In this document: piece after piece, positions 29,002 to 39,483 of the stretch
How the letters are laid out: each line of letters begins with the position of its first letter
Position numbering within the stretch: position 1 is the first letter of the stretch
Source: Nitrobacteraceae bacterium AZCC 2146
GTDB taxonomy: Bacteria; Pseudomonadota; Alphaproteobacteria; Rhizobiales; Xanthobacteraceae
Direction: 5' to 3'
NCBI GenBank assembly: GCA_036924855.1
Contig: JBAGRP010000001.1
Coordinates: forward strand, 992,001-1,056,000
DNA: 64,000 nt
Translations under genes and position numbers: made by a program
Notes under the pieces: generated by a model
What the model was told of the DNA's origin: nothing
Seen by the model: only the letters and a program-made list of their open reading frames with translations
Databases searched by the model: none

Positions 29002-29751
29002 ATGAAACGAATTTTGCTCGCTACCGTCGCCGTCGCTGTTCTCGGCGCTGCCACCTCCGCTTCCGCTGCCGATCTCGCGGCGCGGCCCTATACCAAGGCG
29101 CCGCCGATTGTCGTGGCAGTGTATGACTGGACAGGCTTCTACATCGGCGCCAACGGCGGCTGGGGATCGAGCCACAAGTGCTGGGACCTGATCTCGCGAA
29201 GCACTGGAACCGCTTCCGACGACGGTTGCCATAACGCGGACGGCGGCGTCGCGGGCGGCCAGATCGGTTATCGCTGGCAGAGCAGCGCCTGGGTGTTCGG
29301 CCTCGAAGCACAGGGCGACTGGGCTGACCTCAAGGGTTCATCGGGCAGCTTGCTGAGCCCAGTGATCGGGCTCCGGTCCAAGATCGACGCATTCGGCTTG
29401 TTCACCGGGCAAGTGGGTTATGCCTGGAACAGCGCACTGCTCTATGTAAAGGGCGGCGCCGCTGTCACCAGCGACAAGTATGATCGCTATCTCCTTGCCA
29501 GCGGTGCCACTACAGCGTCCGCCAAGGAAACACGCTGGGGCGGCACGGTCGGTGTCGGTCTTGAATACGGCTTCACCCCGAACTGGTCTGTTGCCATCGA
29601 ATACGACCATCTGTTCATGGGTTCGCGCAACAACGACTTCTATTCGGCCTCCGGCATCCTCAGCCAGACCGAGCGCGTCAAGCAGGACGTCGACCTCGTC
29701 ACCGCCCGCATCAACTACAAATGGGGCGGCCCGGTGGTTGCCAAGTATTGA
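29002..29751 (+). CDS. Outer membrane beta-barrel protein (Omp25/Omp31-like), copy 2
   Basis: 249 aa, closely related to the preceding gene along its full length: signal peptide MKRILLATVAVAVLGAATSA, then ADLAARPYTKAPP and WTGFYIGANGGWG, ending ARINYKWGGPVVAKY. It diverges most in predicted surface loops (SSHKCWDLISRSTG against QRRCGTDVTFAP), while both keep two Cys. This suggests tandem duplication followed by loop diversification. It has its own terminator. Confidence 0.9.
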   Translation: MKRILLATVAVAVLGAATSASAADLAARPYTKAPPIVVAVYDWTGFYIGANGGWGSSHKCWDLISRSTGTASDDGCHNADGGVAGGQIGYRWQSSAWVFGLEAQGDWADLKGSSGSLLSPVIGLRSKIDAFGLFTGQVGYAWNSALLYVKGGAAVTSDKYDRYLLASGATTASAKETRWGGTVGVGLEYGFTPNWSVAIEYDHLFMGSRNNDFYSASGILSQTERVKQDVDLVTARINYKWGGPVVAKY

Positions 29752-29789
29752 GAAAAGTAAGCACAGCGCCTGACTAACGTCAGAAATCC

Positions 29790-29819
29790 GAAAAGCCCGG
29801 CCTCAGCGCCGGGCTTTTT
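29790..29819 (+). terminator. Rho-independent terminator after outer membrane gene 2
   Basis: AAAAGCCCGGC pairs with GCCGGGCTTTTT around a short loop, ending in a T tract. Confidence 0.88.
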
Positions 29820-29910
29820 GCTGTGTGGCCCGCGTTCCCGGATGCAGCACCGCAACCCGGCCGCCAACAATCCGTTGATGGTTGCTGCGGAGCACTGGAA
29901 ATCCGCCCTC

Positions 29911-29925
29911 GTTCTTCCTATGTTC
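29911..29925 (+). promoter_or_regulatory. Candidate LexA (SOS) box for uvrA
   Basis: GTTC, seven bases (TTCCTAT), GTTC, the alphaproteobacterial LexA site, 89 bases before the uvrA ATG. uvrA is a classical SOS gene, so motif and target agree. Confidence 0.75.
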
Positions 29926-30014
29926 CGAAGACAATCAATTGGCGTTCGATCCCGGCAGGTCCGGCGGTGCGCGCCCGGATGTGGCGCGCCTCACGCGTCG
30001 GGGAATTGCCTGTT

Positions 30015-32990
<2,976 letters not shown>

Positions 32991-32992
32991 GG

Positions 32993-33266
32993 CTATCGTC
33001 TATTGTCAGATGGAAAGGCTTTATTGGCGCGGAGCAAGTAGCTAACTTCTTTGGCAGGACTCGACAATTCACTCTTAAGAAGTTCTGCTTTTCTAGTCGA
33101 TAATGACACCAACGCCCGCGCAATATTCCCAAGCCTAAATTTTGCGGCGTCCTCTAACATTTCCATTCCTCCCATAAAAATGCTCGCCATCACTCCCAAA
33201 TTAGATGTCATTCGATGAAGTCGGATGTGTTCGGACTGTTGAAATAGAAGCCACTCTAGTTTTTGC
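32993..33266 (-). pseudogene. 3' part of an uncharacterised gene split by the IS66 element
   Basis: This strand reads QKLEWLLFQQSEHIRLHRMT and continues to a stop at 32993. It has no start of its own; upstream lies the IS. When the IS and one 8-bp duplicate are removed, this frame joins exactly to the frame ending LSKIELEQK at 35808, giving ELEQKLEWLLFQ. The product is all-helical by composition with no membrane segment. Base composition is clearly lower in GC than the uvrA side. I know of similar uncharacterised proteins with a DFR...LRLWM...KLEWLL pattern, but no function. Confidence 0.8.
33259..33266. repeat. Left copy of the 8-bp IS66 target duplication (GTTTTTGC)
   Basis: GTTTTTGC directly abuts the left inverted repeat and is repeated exactly after the right end at 35808-35815. 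Eight bases is the characteristic IS66 duplication length. Confidence 0.92.
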
Positions 33267-33319
33267 GTACGCGTCCGACGAGGACCGCCTTGTTTGAACG
33301 GGATATCTCGCGAAGCATG

Positions 33320-33345
33320 TGACCTTAAGTCTAGCTTTAAGGTCA
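33320..33345 (+). promoter_or_regulatory. Hairpin directly upstream of IS66 tnpA
   Basis: TGACCTTAA and TTAAGGTCA pair perfectly around an eight-base loop, ending seven bases before the tnpA ATG. It could hide the ribosome site of transcripts that read in from outside, or act as a repressor operator. Confidence 0.55.
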
Positions 33346-33352
33346 TCAGGCG

Positions 33353-33751
33353 ATGCGGGTTGAGGTTTTAGGCGGGGTCGAGCGGCGGCGACGCTGGTCG
33401 CATGACGACAAGATTCGGATCATCGAAGAGACGCTGGCGCCGGGCGCGAAGGTGACAGAGGTTGCGCGCCGCAACGGGATTGCGGCAAGCGTGGTGTTCA
33501 CCTGGCGACGGCAGGCGCGAACGGTCGAGAAGGTCGGGCCGCGTTTTGCGCTGGTGCAGATTGCCGCCGCGGAAACGGGCGAGCAAGCCGCCAAGGTTGT
33601 GCCGGAGGCCGACAGGCGGGTGCGGCCGGTGCCGGTCGCCCGCACTGGATTGATCGAGATTGATTTTGGCAGCCGGGGACGCGTCCGGGTGGATGCGCAA
33701 GTCGACGCGGATGCATTGGCGCGGGTTCTCGACGTGCTGGAACGTCGATGA
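33353..33751 (+). CDS. tnpA: IS66 family accessory protein TnpA
   Basis: 132 aa. The N-terminal half is a helix-turn-helix (RRRRWSHDDKIRIIEETLAP, VTEVARRNGIAASVVFTWRRQ) of the IS3/IS66 OrfA type that binds DNA. The C-terminal part has GLIEIDFGSRGRVRVD and DALARVLDVLERR, seen in IS66 TnpA. The stop overlaps the tnpB start in ATGA, so the two are translationally coupled. Confidence 0.93.
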   Translation: MRVEVLGGVERRRRWSHDDKIRIIEETLAPGAKVTEVARRNGIAASVVFTWRRQARTVEKVGPRFALVQIAAAETGEQAAKVVPEADRRVRPVPVARTGLIEIDFGSRGRVRVDAQVDADALARVLDVLERR

Positions 33752-34095
33752 TTGCGATACCTGGCAATGTACGGGTTTGGCTTGCGACGGGTCATACCGA
33801 CATGCGGCGCGGATTCCCCAGCCTCGCGCGACTCGTGCAGCAGGGTTTGAAGCGCGATCCTCATATTGGTGATCTCTACGTTTTTAGGGGCCGTCGCGGC
33901 GACCTGATCAAGATTATTTGGCATGATGGTCAAGGCGCGTGCCTGTTCACGAAGCGACTGGAGCGCGGCCGCTTCCTGTGGCCATCCCTTGCAGACGGCG
34001 TTGTCACGATCAGCGTTGCGCAATTATCCTATCTTCTGTCCGGAATTGACTGGCGCATGCCGCAGGCAACCTGGCGTCCACAGGCTTCCGGCTAA
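33748..34095 (+). CDS. tnpB: IS66 family accessory protein TnpB
   Basis: 115 aa with the IS66 Orf2 signature: VWLATGHTDMRRGFPSLARL and DLYVFRGRRGDLIKIIWHD. This protein is required for IS66 transposition but its chemistry is unclear; it is unrelated to the RNA-guided TnpB of IS605 elements. Overlaps tnpA by four bases. Confidence 0.95.
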   Translation: MIAIPGNVRVWLATGHTDMRRGFPSLARLVQQGLKRDPHIGDLYVFRGRRGDLIKIIWHDGQGACLFTKRLERGRFLWPSLADGVVTISVAQLSYLLSGIDWRMPQATWRPQASG

Positions 34096-34165
34096 GCTGA
34101 TATTTTTTGTCTTACGACGAAGATCGCGCACGATTTTTTGCGACGAATATGATTGATTCGTCATC

Positions 34166-35755
34166 GTGACGAGCCCCTCCGATCCGCTTCCCGCCGACCT
34201 TGCCGCCGCGCACGCGATGATCCTGGCGCAGCGCGAATTGCTGACGCTGGCAACCAGCGAAGTGACCGTCGGTCGTCTGGAAATCGAACGGCTGAAGCTG
34301 ATGCTGGCCAAGGCGCGGCGCGAGCAGTACGGGCAATCCTCTGAACGCGGCAGGCTGCTGGTCGAGCAACTTGAGCTCGCCATCGAGGATCTTGAAGAAA
34401 CCCAGGCCGAGCAGGAAACAGAGGCCGAGATCGCGGCGCCAGCAGCCGCTCAGGAGAAGCGCGCCAACAATCCCCGGCCGGCCCGCCGGCCGTTGCCCGA
34501 CCATCTGCCGGTGGAGCGCATTGTCGAGCCGCCGCCGTGTGCCTGCGGCAAATGCGGCAGCCAACGGCTTCACAAGCTTGGCGAGGTGGTATCGAAGACG
34601 CTTGAATGCGAACCAAGGCGCTGGAAGATTATCGAGCACGTCCGTGAGAAGTTCTCTTGTCGGGACTGCGAGGCAATTACCGAGGCGCCGGCACCCTCCC
34701 ATCCGATCCCGCGCGGCTTCGCTGGGCCGAGCCTGCTGGCGATGGTGCTGGTCAACAAGTTCCTGCTGCATCAGCCGCTGAACCGGCAGAGCAAGACCTT
34801 TGCTCGCGAGGGAATCGAGATCGATGTCTCGACGCTGGCGGATCGGGTCGGGGCCTGCGTGGTAGCGCTCGATCCGCTGGTCCAGGCGATCCGGGCGCAT
34901 GTGCTGAGCGCCGAGCGCATCCACGCCGACGACACGACCGTGCCGGTGCTGGCGAAACTGAAGACTGTCGTCGGCCGGATCTGGACCTATGTCCGCGATG
35001 ACCGTCCGTTTGGCGGCAAAGACCCACCGGCGGCGTCGTTCCATTACTCGCGCAGTCGTGCCGGGGAGCATCCGCAAGGCCATCTTGCTGGCTATGTGGG
35101 CCTGATGCAGGCCGATGCCTTTGATGGATACAACCAGCTCTACAAGGCTCAAAGGAAGCCAGCTCCGATCCTTGAAGCGGCCTGCTGGAGCCACGGCCGC
35201 AGGAAGTTTGTCGACTTGGTGAAACAGGGAGAGGCGCCGATAGCCAGCGAGGCCGTGCGTCGTATCGACATGCTCTTCGAGATCGAGCGCAGCATTAACG
35301 GCAAAACGCCGGAGCAGCGGCTTGCCGTGCGCCGTGAACGATCGCGGCCGCTCACTGCCGAGCTTGAAATCTGGATGCGGCAGCAGCGGGCATTGCTCTC
35401 CACGAAAAACGATACCGCCAAGGCGATCAACTACAGCCTTAACCGCTGGGCAGCGTTCACCCGCTTCCTCGACGACGGCCGCGTCTGCCTGTCGAACAAC
35501 GCCGCCGAACGGGCCTTGCGCGGCATCGCGATTGGAAGAAAGAACTGGACCTTCGCGGGCTCAGACGCTGGCGGTCATCGCGCAGCCGCCATCTATACGT
35601 TGATCGAGACCTGCAAGATGAACGACGTCGATCCGCAAGCCTGGCTTGCTGACGTACTGGCGCGGCTTCCAGATCATCCCGCCAGCAGAGTCGCTGAGCT
35701 GCTTCCCTGGACCTGGAAAACAACCCAGCGGCCAAAGACCGCCGCAGCAGCCTAA
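34166..35755 (+). CDS. tnpC: IS66 family transposase TnpC
   Basis: 529 aa, full length. An N-terminal coiled coil (about 15-60) is followed by a zinc-finger-like region (CACGKCGSQRLH ... FSCRDCEAI) and a DDE catalytic domain with IHADDTTVPVL, DAFDGYNQLY and the late Glu in CLSNNAAERALRGIAIGRKN. It starts at GTG, 70 bases after tnpB across an AT-rich spacer. No frameshift or stop, so probably functional. Confidence 0.95.
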   Translation: MTSPSDPLPADLAAAHAMILAQRELLTLATSEVTVGRLEIERLKLMLAKARREQYGQSSERGRLLVEQLELAIEDLEETQAEQETEAEIAAPAAAQEKRANNPRPARRPLPDHLPVERIVEPPPCACGKCGSQRLHKLGEVVSKTLECEPRRWKIIEHVREKFSCRDCEAITEAPAPSHPIPRGFAGPSLLAMVLVNKFLLHQPLNRQSKTFAREGIEIDVSTLADRVGACVVALDPLVQAIRAHVLSAERIHADDTTVPVLAKLKTVVGRIWTYVRDDRPFGGKDPPAASFHYSRSRAGEHPQGHLAGYVGLMQADAFDGYNQLYKAQRKPAPILEAACWSHGRRKFVDLVKQGEAPIASEAVRRIDMLFEIERSINGKTPEQRLAVRRERSRPLTAELEIWMRQQRALLSTKNDTAKAINYSLNRWAAFTRFLDDGRVCLSNNAAERALRGIAIGRKNWTFAGSDAGGHRAAAIYTLIETCKMNDVDPQAWLADVLARLPDHPASRVAELLPWTWKTTQRPKTAAAA

Positions 35756-35807
35756 GCGCGCGCTCATCCGGCTATCGCTAAGGCCGGGGTCTTGGCCGGA
35801 TGCGTAC

Positions 35808-35815
35808 GTTTTTGC
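35808..35815. repeat. Right copy of the 8-bp IS66 target duplication (GTTTTTGC)
   Basis: Exact match to 33259-33266 directly outside the right inverted repeat. Confidence 0.92.
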
Positions 35816-36547
35816 TCTAACTCTATTTTTGATAGATTGCTCTTCGTGAGCTCCGCCATCCATAATCTCAATCCGTTCAGATAGTGCTTAGTCTTCGGAT
35901 CAGACCTAAAATCGAGCACCGCTTCCCAAGGTGTGTTTTCATCAGGTAACGGGATCTTATTTAAAACAACTTGAATGACATCCGATGTAGCTGCTTTGGG
36001 GTCTGCCGCAAAGAAAGCGTCAAACTCATCCGATAAAGTAACCGCCTGAAATCCTTCAAACTGAATTTTCTTGGCAAGAATTCTCGCCATATAGAATTCT
36101 TTGACCTTATCAAACACCATAACTTCATTGAAAGAATCGGTCAGCTTCTCAAGATTAGTCTCCTTACCTTCGTGGAAGCGTTTCCGTGCTCGCTTAAACT
36201 GTCTGAGCACAGCCGGCTTCATCTTGGTAAGTTTTTTTTTCGAACCTCTCAATAATTTCGAACTGCTTTTGTGTATCTTCAAACGGCAGGGACTCCACAA
36301 ACTCCGCAACGCTTTCTGCGTTCGAACTCGTATTGTAAATGAGGTTCTGCGATGCGAGGAATTCAATGTCGTTCGCCAGGGCGTCTAATTTGTCGTCCCC
36401 CTCGATCTTGTTTCTTGCTCGGAGCTTCTTAATTTTTGTGTCAACGTCCACGAAGGCAACTGAATCAAACAGCAAAATGTGCTGCTTGAGATCGGACGGA
36501 GTATCGCTGACCACAACCCCGATCTCGGAAATTCTTTCTGCCTGCAT
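35808..36547 (-). pseudogene. 5' part of the IS66-split uncharacterised gene, also frameshifted in an A9 run
   Basis: From the ATG at 36547 the frame runs MQAERISEIGVVVSDT to QFEIIERFEKK, where nine A's (36232-36240 on this strand) shift it. Removing one A would continue as KLTKMKPAVLRQFKRARKR to LSKIELEQK at the IS junction. With the 3' part, the intact protein would have about 335-355 residues, mostly helical and charged, with PWEAVLDFRSDPKTKHYLNG near the break. An in-frame TTG at 36607 could extend it by 20 residues. GC content is low compared with neighbours, which suggests acquisition. Function unknown. Confidence 0.8.
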
Positions 36548-36694
36548 CACGCCTAGCGTCTCATAACGGCTGTTTTTGAATTTATTTTCACACGCTAATG
36601 AAGCCAAAGGAACGAAAGACCGCTACATTCAATCTATTGAACTTCGGCTGCCAGAGGCAATATCTTAGTTTGTTATGCCGAAAGACCCAGAATC

Positions 36695-36832
36695 TCACCT
36701 CAACCCCGTCCCCTTGCAGCGCTGACACTTCACCACGGCATCGCCTTTCTTCAGCAAGCCCTTGCCTTCGCAGTTCTTGCACTTCTGCTTCTTCTTGGTG
36801 TTGGGGCCTTTTTGATTGGGCGCGTTGCTCAT
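36695..36832 (-). CDS. Mini DnaJ-type zinc-finger protein (45 aa)
   Basis: A basic 45-residue protein (MSNAPNQKGPNTKKKQK) with two CxxCxGxG motifs, CKNCEGKG and CQRCKGTG, separated by ten residues. That is one zinc centre of a DnaJ-type finger and little else. It has no J domain. Start at 36832 is the last ATG before the motifs; upstream in-frame sequence does not look coding. Free-standing copies of this motif may bind unfolded protein or RNA. Confidence 0.65.
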   Translation of the reverse strand: MSNAPNQKGPNTKKKQKCKNCEGKGLLKKGDAVVKCQRCKGTGLR

Positions 36833-37144
36833 GATGTGTCCTGACGAATAGGCGGCGGGCCGGAGGCACTGCGCTTGCAAATTACAAACGCGCCGCGAGT
36901 TGGCGCGGCGCGCGATCAGCGATCCTAGCATGCGCAAGCGCCGCAGGGGGCCATCATTCGCAGACCCCTGTTGATCTTGCACCATTATTCGGGGGGAAAT
37001 CGCGGCACCGTGGCTGCTTCCGGGCACCCGGCTGCGCGCCGCGTTTGCGAGCCTGTTACTGCGCGCATGCAGCGAAGTCGGCGTGATGTGCGAGGCGAGG
37101 TCCGCCGGTCTCAATACAAGACCGGCGGGCCTGATTGCGCGTTG

Positions 37145-37549
37145 TCATTGCCCGTGCTGGGCCATTTCCTGATCGCTCAGGTCCCAGTCCTGCCACAGCT
37201 GCAGTGCCGCCAGCAGCACCACGATCCCGCCAAGGCTGGTATGCATGAATCTAAGCATGCCCTCGCTGGAATAACCGAGCGCATAAGGCGAGGCGATCAG
37301 CCACAGGCCGAGAAAGATCTCAGCCACCTCCTCCCAGCGCTGCAGCGCAACATACTGGAGCTGGGAAAGGCCAAACACCAGGATGCCGACCGTAAATGTG
37401 TTGATGATCACCGCGCTATGGTCCGCACCGGCAAGCCCATGGCTTGCCTGCGTGGGAAACCACGGCGACAGCACGATCAGCACGCCAAGCAGCATGCCGC
37501 ACCAGTCTTCCCATGTTCGATGAGTGCTGAGAAACCGAAATTCCGACAT
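37145..37549 (-). CDS. SPW-repeat membrane protein
   Basis: 134 aa with four membrane segments in two similar halves. The SPW motif is clear in the first (GVLIVLSPWFPTQ) and appears as ASPYALGY in the second (LGLWLIASPYALGY). The N-terminus FRFLSTHRTWEDWCGMLLG is typical of the family. Function is not established. A GGGAGG ribosome site precedes the ATG. It is divergent from the GNAT pair. Confidence 0.85.
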   Translation of the reverse strand: MSEFRFLSTHRTWEDWCGMLLGVLIVLSPWFPTQASHGLAGADHSAVIINTFTVGILVFGLSQLQYVALQRWEEVAEIFLGLWLIASPYALGYSSEGMLRFMHTSLGGIVVLLAALQLWQDWDLSDQEMAQHGQ

Positions 37550-37869
37550 GACAAACCTCCCATTAAAAGAGGCATACGTCAGCGGCTGGCGGGCATGACA
37601 CTCCGATTGTCAAGCGACCAATCCGGCCGCATCGGGGGCGTATGTCTGCCATGCAGATAGGTAACTCCTGGAACTTTACAAGACCACACCAAAACTATTT
37701 TCGACCTGCGGAGCGCGAGAAGGCGCCAGGCGGCGCGGTAGCCTGCCCCGGCGCACGTGCGCATGCCTGCCTGTCGCCAGTGCGTTCGCATTGCTCCAGT
37801 CCAATGATGATTGCTACCTTGGTTCCGCGCACGGCGAACAACGCAGCACGCGCCAACGGATCGAATGCC

Positions 37870-38190
37870 ATGAATGACATCAACGCGGTTCGCGACAATC
37901 CCTCGCTCCACCGCTTCGAGCTTGAAGTGGACGGCCACATCGCCTTCTCCGAATACGCCAGGACGCCCGATGCGATCACCTTCATGCATACCGAAGTGCC
38001 GGAAGCGATGGCCGGCAAGGGCATCGGTTCGAAGCTGATCAGGGGCGCGCTGGACCTTGTGCGTGCCGACGGCCTGAAGGTGATCGCACGCTGCCCGTTC
38101 GTGAAGGCCTATATTGAAAAGCACCCGGACGCTGCCGATCTGTCGAAACATCCACTAAGCGCCACTCCCCCGCAGGAAAAACAATCGTGA
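37870..38190 (+). CDS. GNAT-like N-acetyltransferase (COG2388 type), first of a tandem pair
   Basis: 106 aa, a minimal GNAT fold. ELEVDGHIAFSEYARTPDAI gives the first strands, ITFMHTEVPEAMAGKGIGSKL contains the acetyl-CoA loop (GKGIGS), and VIARCPFVKAYIEKHPDAADL is the family's C-terminal motif. The next gene is a paralogue whose GTG start overlaps this stop. I start at 37870 so the domain begins directly; upstream in-frame sequence is doubtful. Substrate unknown. Confidence 0.8.
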   Translation: MNDINAVRDNPSLHRFELEVDGHIAFSEYARTPDAITFMHTEVPEAMAGKGIGSKLIRGALDLVRADGLKVIARCPFVKAYIEKHPDAADLSKHPLSATPPQEKQS

Positions 38191-38477
38191 GCGAGACCAG
38201 CACCTCGGCCGGCATCCGTGACAACAAGGCCCAAAGCCGCTTCGAACTCGATGTCGGCGGCGCGCTGGCCTTTGCGAATTATCGCCTTGCGCCCGGCAAG
38301 GTGATCATCACCCACACCGAGACGCCGCGCGCGCTGCGCGGCCGCGGCATTGCTTCAACGCTGGTGAAGGGGGCGCTGGAATTGATCCGCGCCGACGGCC
38401 TCAAGGTCGTGGCCGGCTGCTCCTTCGTGATGGATTATCTTGACCGGCATCCGGAATTTGCGGATCTGGTGGGCTGA
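38187..38477 (+). CDS. GNAT-like N-acetyltransferase (COG2388 type), second of a tandem pair
   Basis: 96 aa with the same layout as the preceding gene: FELDVGGALAFANYRLAPGK, ITHTETPRALRGRGIASTL and VVAGCSFVMDYLDRHPEFADL. The GTGA overlap with the first copy means coupled translation, so the two may form a heterodimer. A Cys is shared at the same place (ARCPF / AGCSF). The pair looks like a tandem duplication. Confidence 0.85.
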   Translation: MSETSTSAGIRDNKAQSRFELDVGGALAFANYRLAPGKVIITHTETPRALRGRGIASTLVKGALELIRADGLKVVAGCSFVMDYLDRHPEFADLVG

Positions 38478-38487
38478 TATTTTTCGC

Positions 38488-38662
38488 CGTCATTCCCCGG
38501 CGCGCTAATTGGCGCGCCTGAGGGCGAGAGCGGCGTCAGCTGCGAGCGAGCCCGGAATTCCGAGATGCCCAAACATCTCGAAATTCCGGGTCTGCACTCC
38601 AGCCGGCTTCGCCGACTGAAGCGCATTCTCAGACACGCCAATTGGCGTGTCGGGGAATGACG
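38488..38662. repeat. 175-bp nested palindromic intergenic element
   Basis: The ends are inverted: CGTCATTCCCCGGCGCGC at left and, as reverse complement of the right end, CGTCATTCCCCGACACGC, followed on both sides by AATTGG. In the centre a second hairpin pairs CCCGGAATTCCGAGATG with CATCTCGAAATTCCGGG. The element ends two bases before the stop of the FAH-family gene. Confidence 0.75.
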
Positions 38663-38664
38663 AG

Positions 38665-39456
38665 CTAGACAATCCTGATCGACATGTCCGGCAGGCCCTG
38701 CAGCTTGCACAGCAGCACGTCGCCCTTGACCACCGGGCCGACATTTTCCGGGGTGCCGGAATAGATGATGTCGCCGGCCTTCAGCTCGAAGGCTTCCGAT
38801 AATTTCGCGATCTGCTCGGCGACGCTCCAGATCATCTTGTCGAGGTCGGAGGTCTGCCGCACCGTGCCGTTCACCGCCAGCGAGATCGCGCCCTTGGTGA
38901 GGTGCCCGGTCTTGCTGACCGGATGGATCGGCCCGAGCACCGCAGCGTGGTCAAAGCTCTTGCCGATTTCCCATGGCTTCTTCTCGGCGGCCTGGGCGTT
39001 CTGCAGATCGCGGCGGGTCATGTCGAGGCCGAGCGCATAGCCATAGACATGATCGAGCGCCTTCTCTGGCGAGATATTGGTGCCGCCGGATTTCAGCACC
39101 GCCACCAGTTCGACCTCGTGGTGATAATTCTTGGTCAGCGACGGATACGGATGATCCGCGACGCTGCCGACCGCGACATTCTGGATCGCATCGGTCGGCT
39201 TCTGGAAGAAGAACGGCGGCTCGCGGGTCGGATCGGAGCCGCGCTCGATCGCATGCGCCGCGTAGTTGCGGCCGATGCAGTAGATCCGCCGTACCGGAAA
39301 CACATCGCTCTCGCCGACGATCGGGATCGTGATGGCATCCAGCGGAAACAGGGTCTTCGGCCCGGCCTGCGCCCTTGCCGGCTGGCTCTGCGCGGCGGCG
39401 CCGGCCAGCGCGATGGCACCGGTGGCGAGAACGGTCCGGCGATTGATATGGTCCAT
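38665..39456 (-). CDS. Fumarylacetoacetate hydrolase-family protein with Tat signal
   Basis: 263 aa. The N-terminus MDHINRRTVLATGAIALAGA is a twin-arginine signal, so the protein is exported folded. The mature part has the FAH fold: RIYCIGRNYAAHA, the metal ligands in HHEVELVAVLKSG, GYALGLDMTRRDLQ and IIYSGTPENVGPVV. Typical relatives are cytoplasmic hydrolases or decarboxylases of aromatic catabolism; a periplasmic version is uncommon. It is followed by a gene for a ModA-like binding protein on the same strand. Confidence 0.88.
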   Translation of the reverse strand: MDHINRRTVLATGAIALAGAAAQSQPARAQAGPKTLFPLDAITIPIVGESDVFPVRRIYCIGRNYAAHAIERGSDPTREPPFFFQKPTDAIQNVAVGSVADHPYPSLTKNYHHEVELVAVLKSGGTNISPEKALDHVYGYALGLDMTRRDLQNAQAAEKKPWEIGKSFDHAAVLGPIHPVSKTGHLTKGAISLAVNGTVRQTSDLDKMIWSVAEQIAKLSEAFELKAGDIIYSGTPENVGPVVKGDVLLCKLQGLPDMSIRIV

Positions 39457-39483
39457 GGTCTTCTCCTTTGATGTTCAGGTTTC

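Larger units (their letters stand above)
33267..35807 (+). mobile_element. Complete IS66-family insertion sequence (2541 bp)
   Basis: The ends are imperfect inverted repeats: left GTACGCGTCCGACGAGGACC, right (reverse complement) GTACGCATCCGGCCAAGACC. They are flanked by a perfect 8-bp direct repeat. Inside are three genes in the order tnpA-tnpB-tnpC, all intact, which is the full IS66 set. The element interrupts a minus-strand gene whose frame is exactly restored on removal. The perfect duplication and intact genes suggest recent insertion and possible activity. Confidence 0.96.

Noticed and set aside
33748..34095. IS66 TnpB as an RNA-guided nuclease (IS605-type TnpB)
   Set aside because: The name is shared only; the sequence is the IS66 Orf2 family without RuvC motifs.
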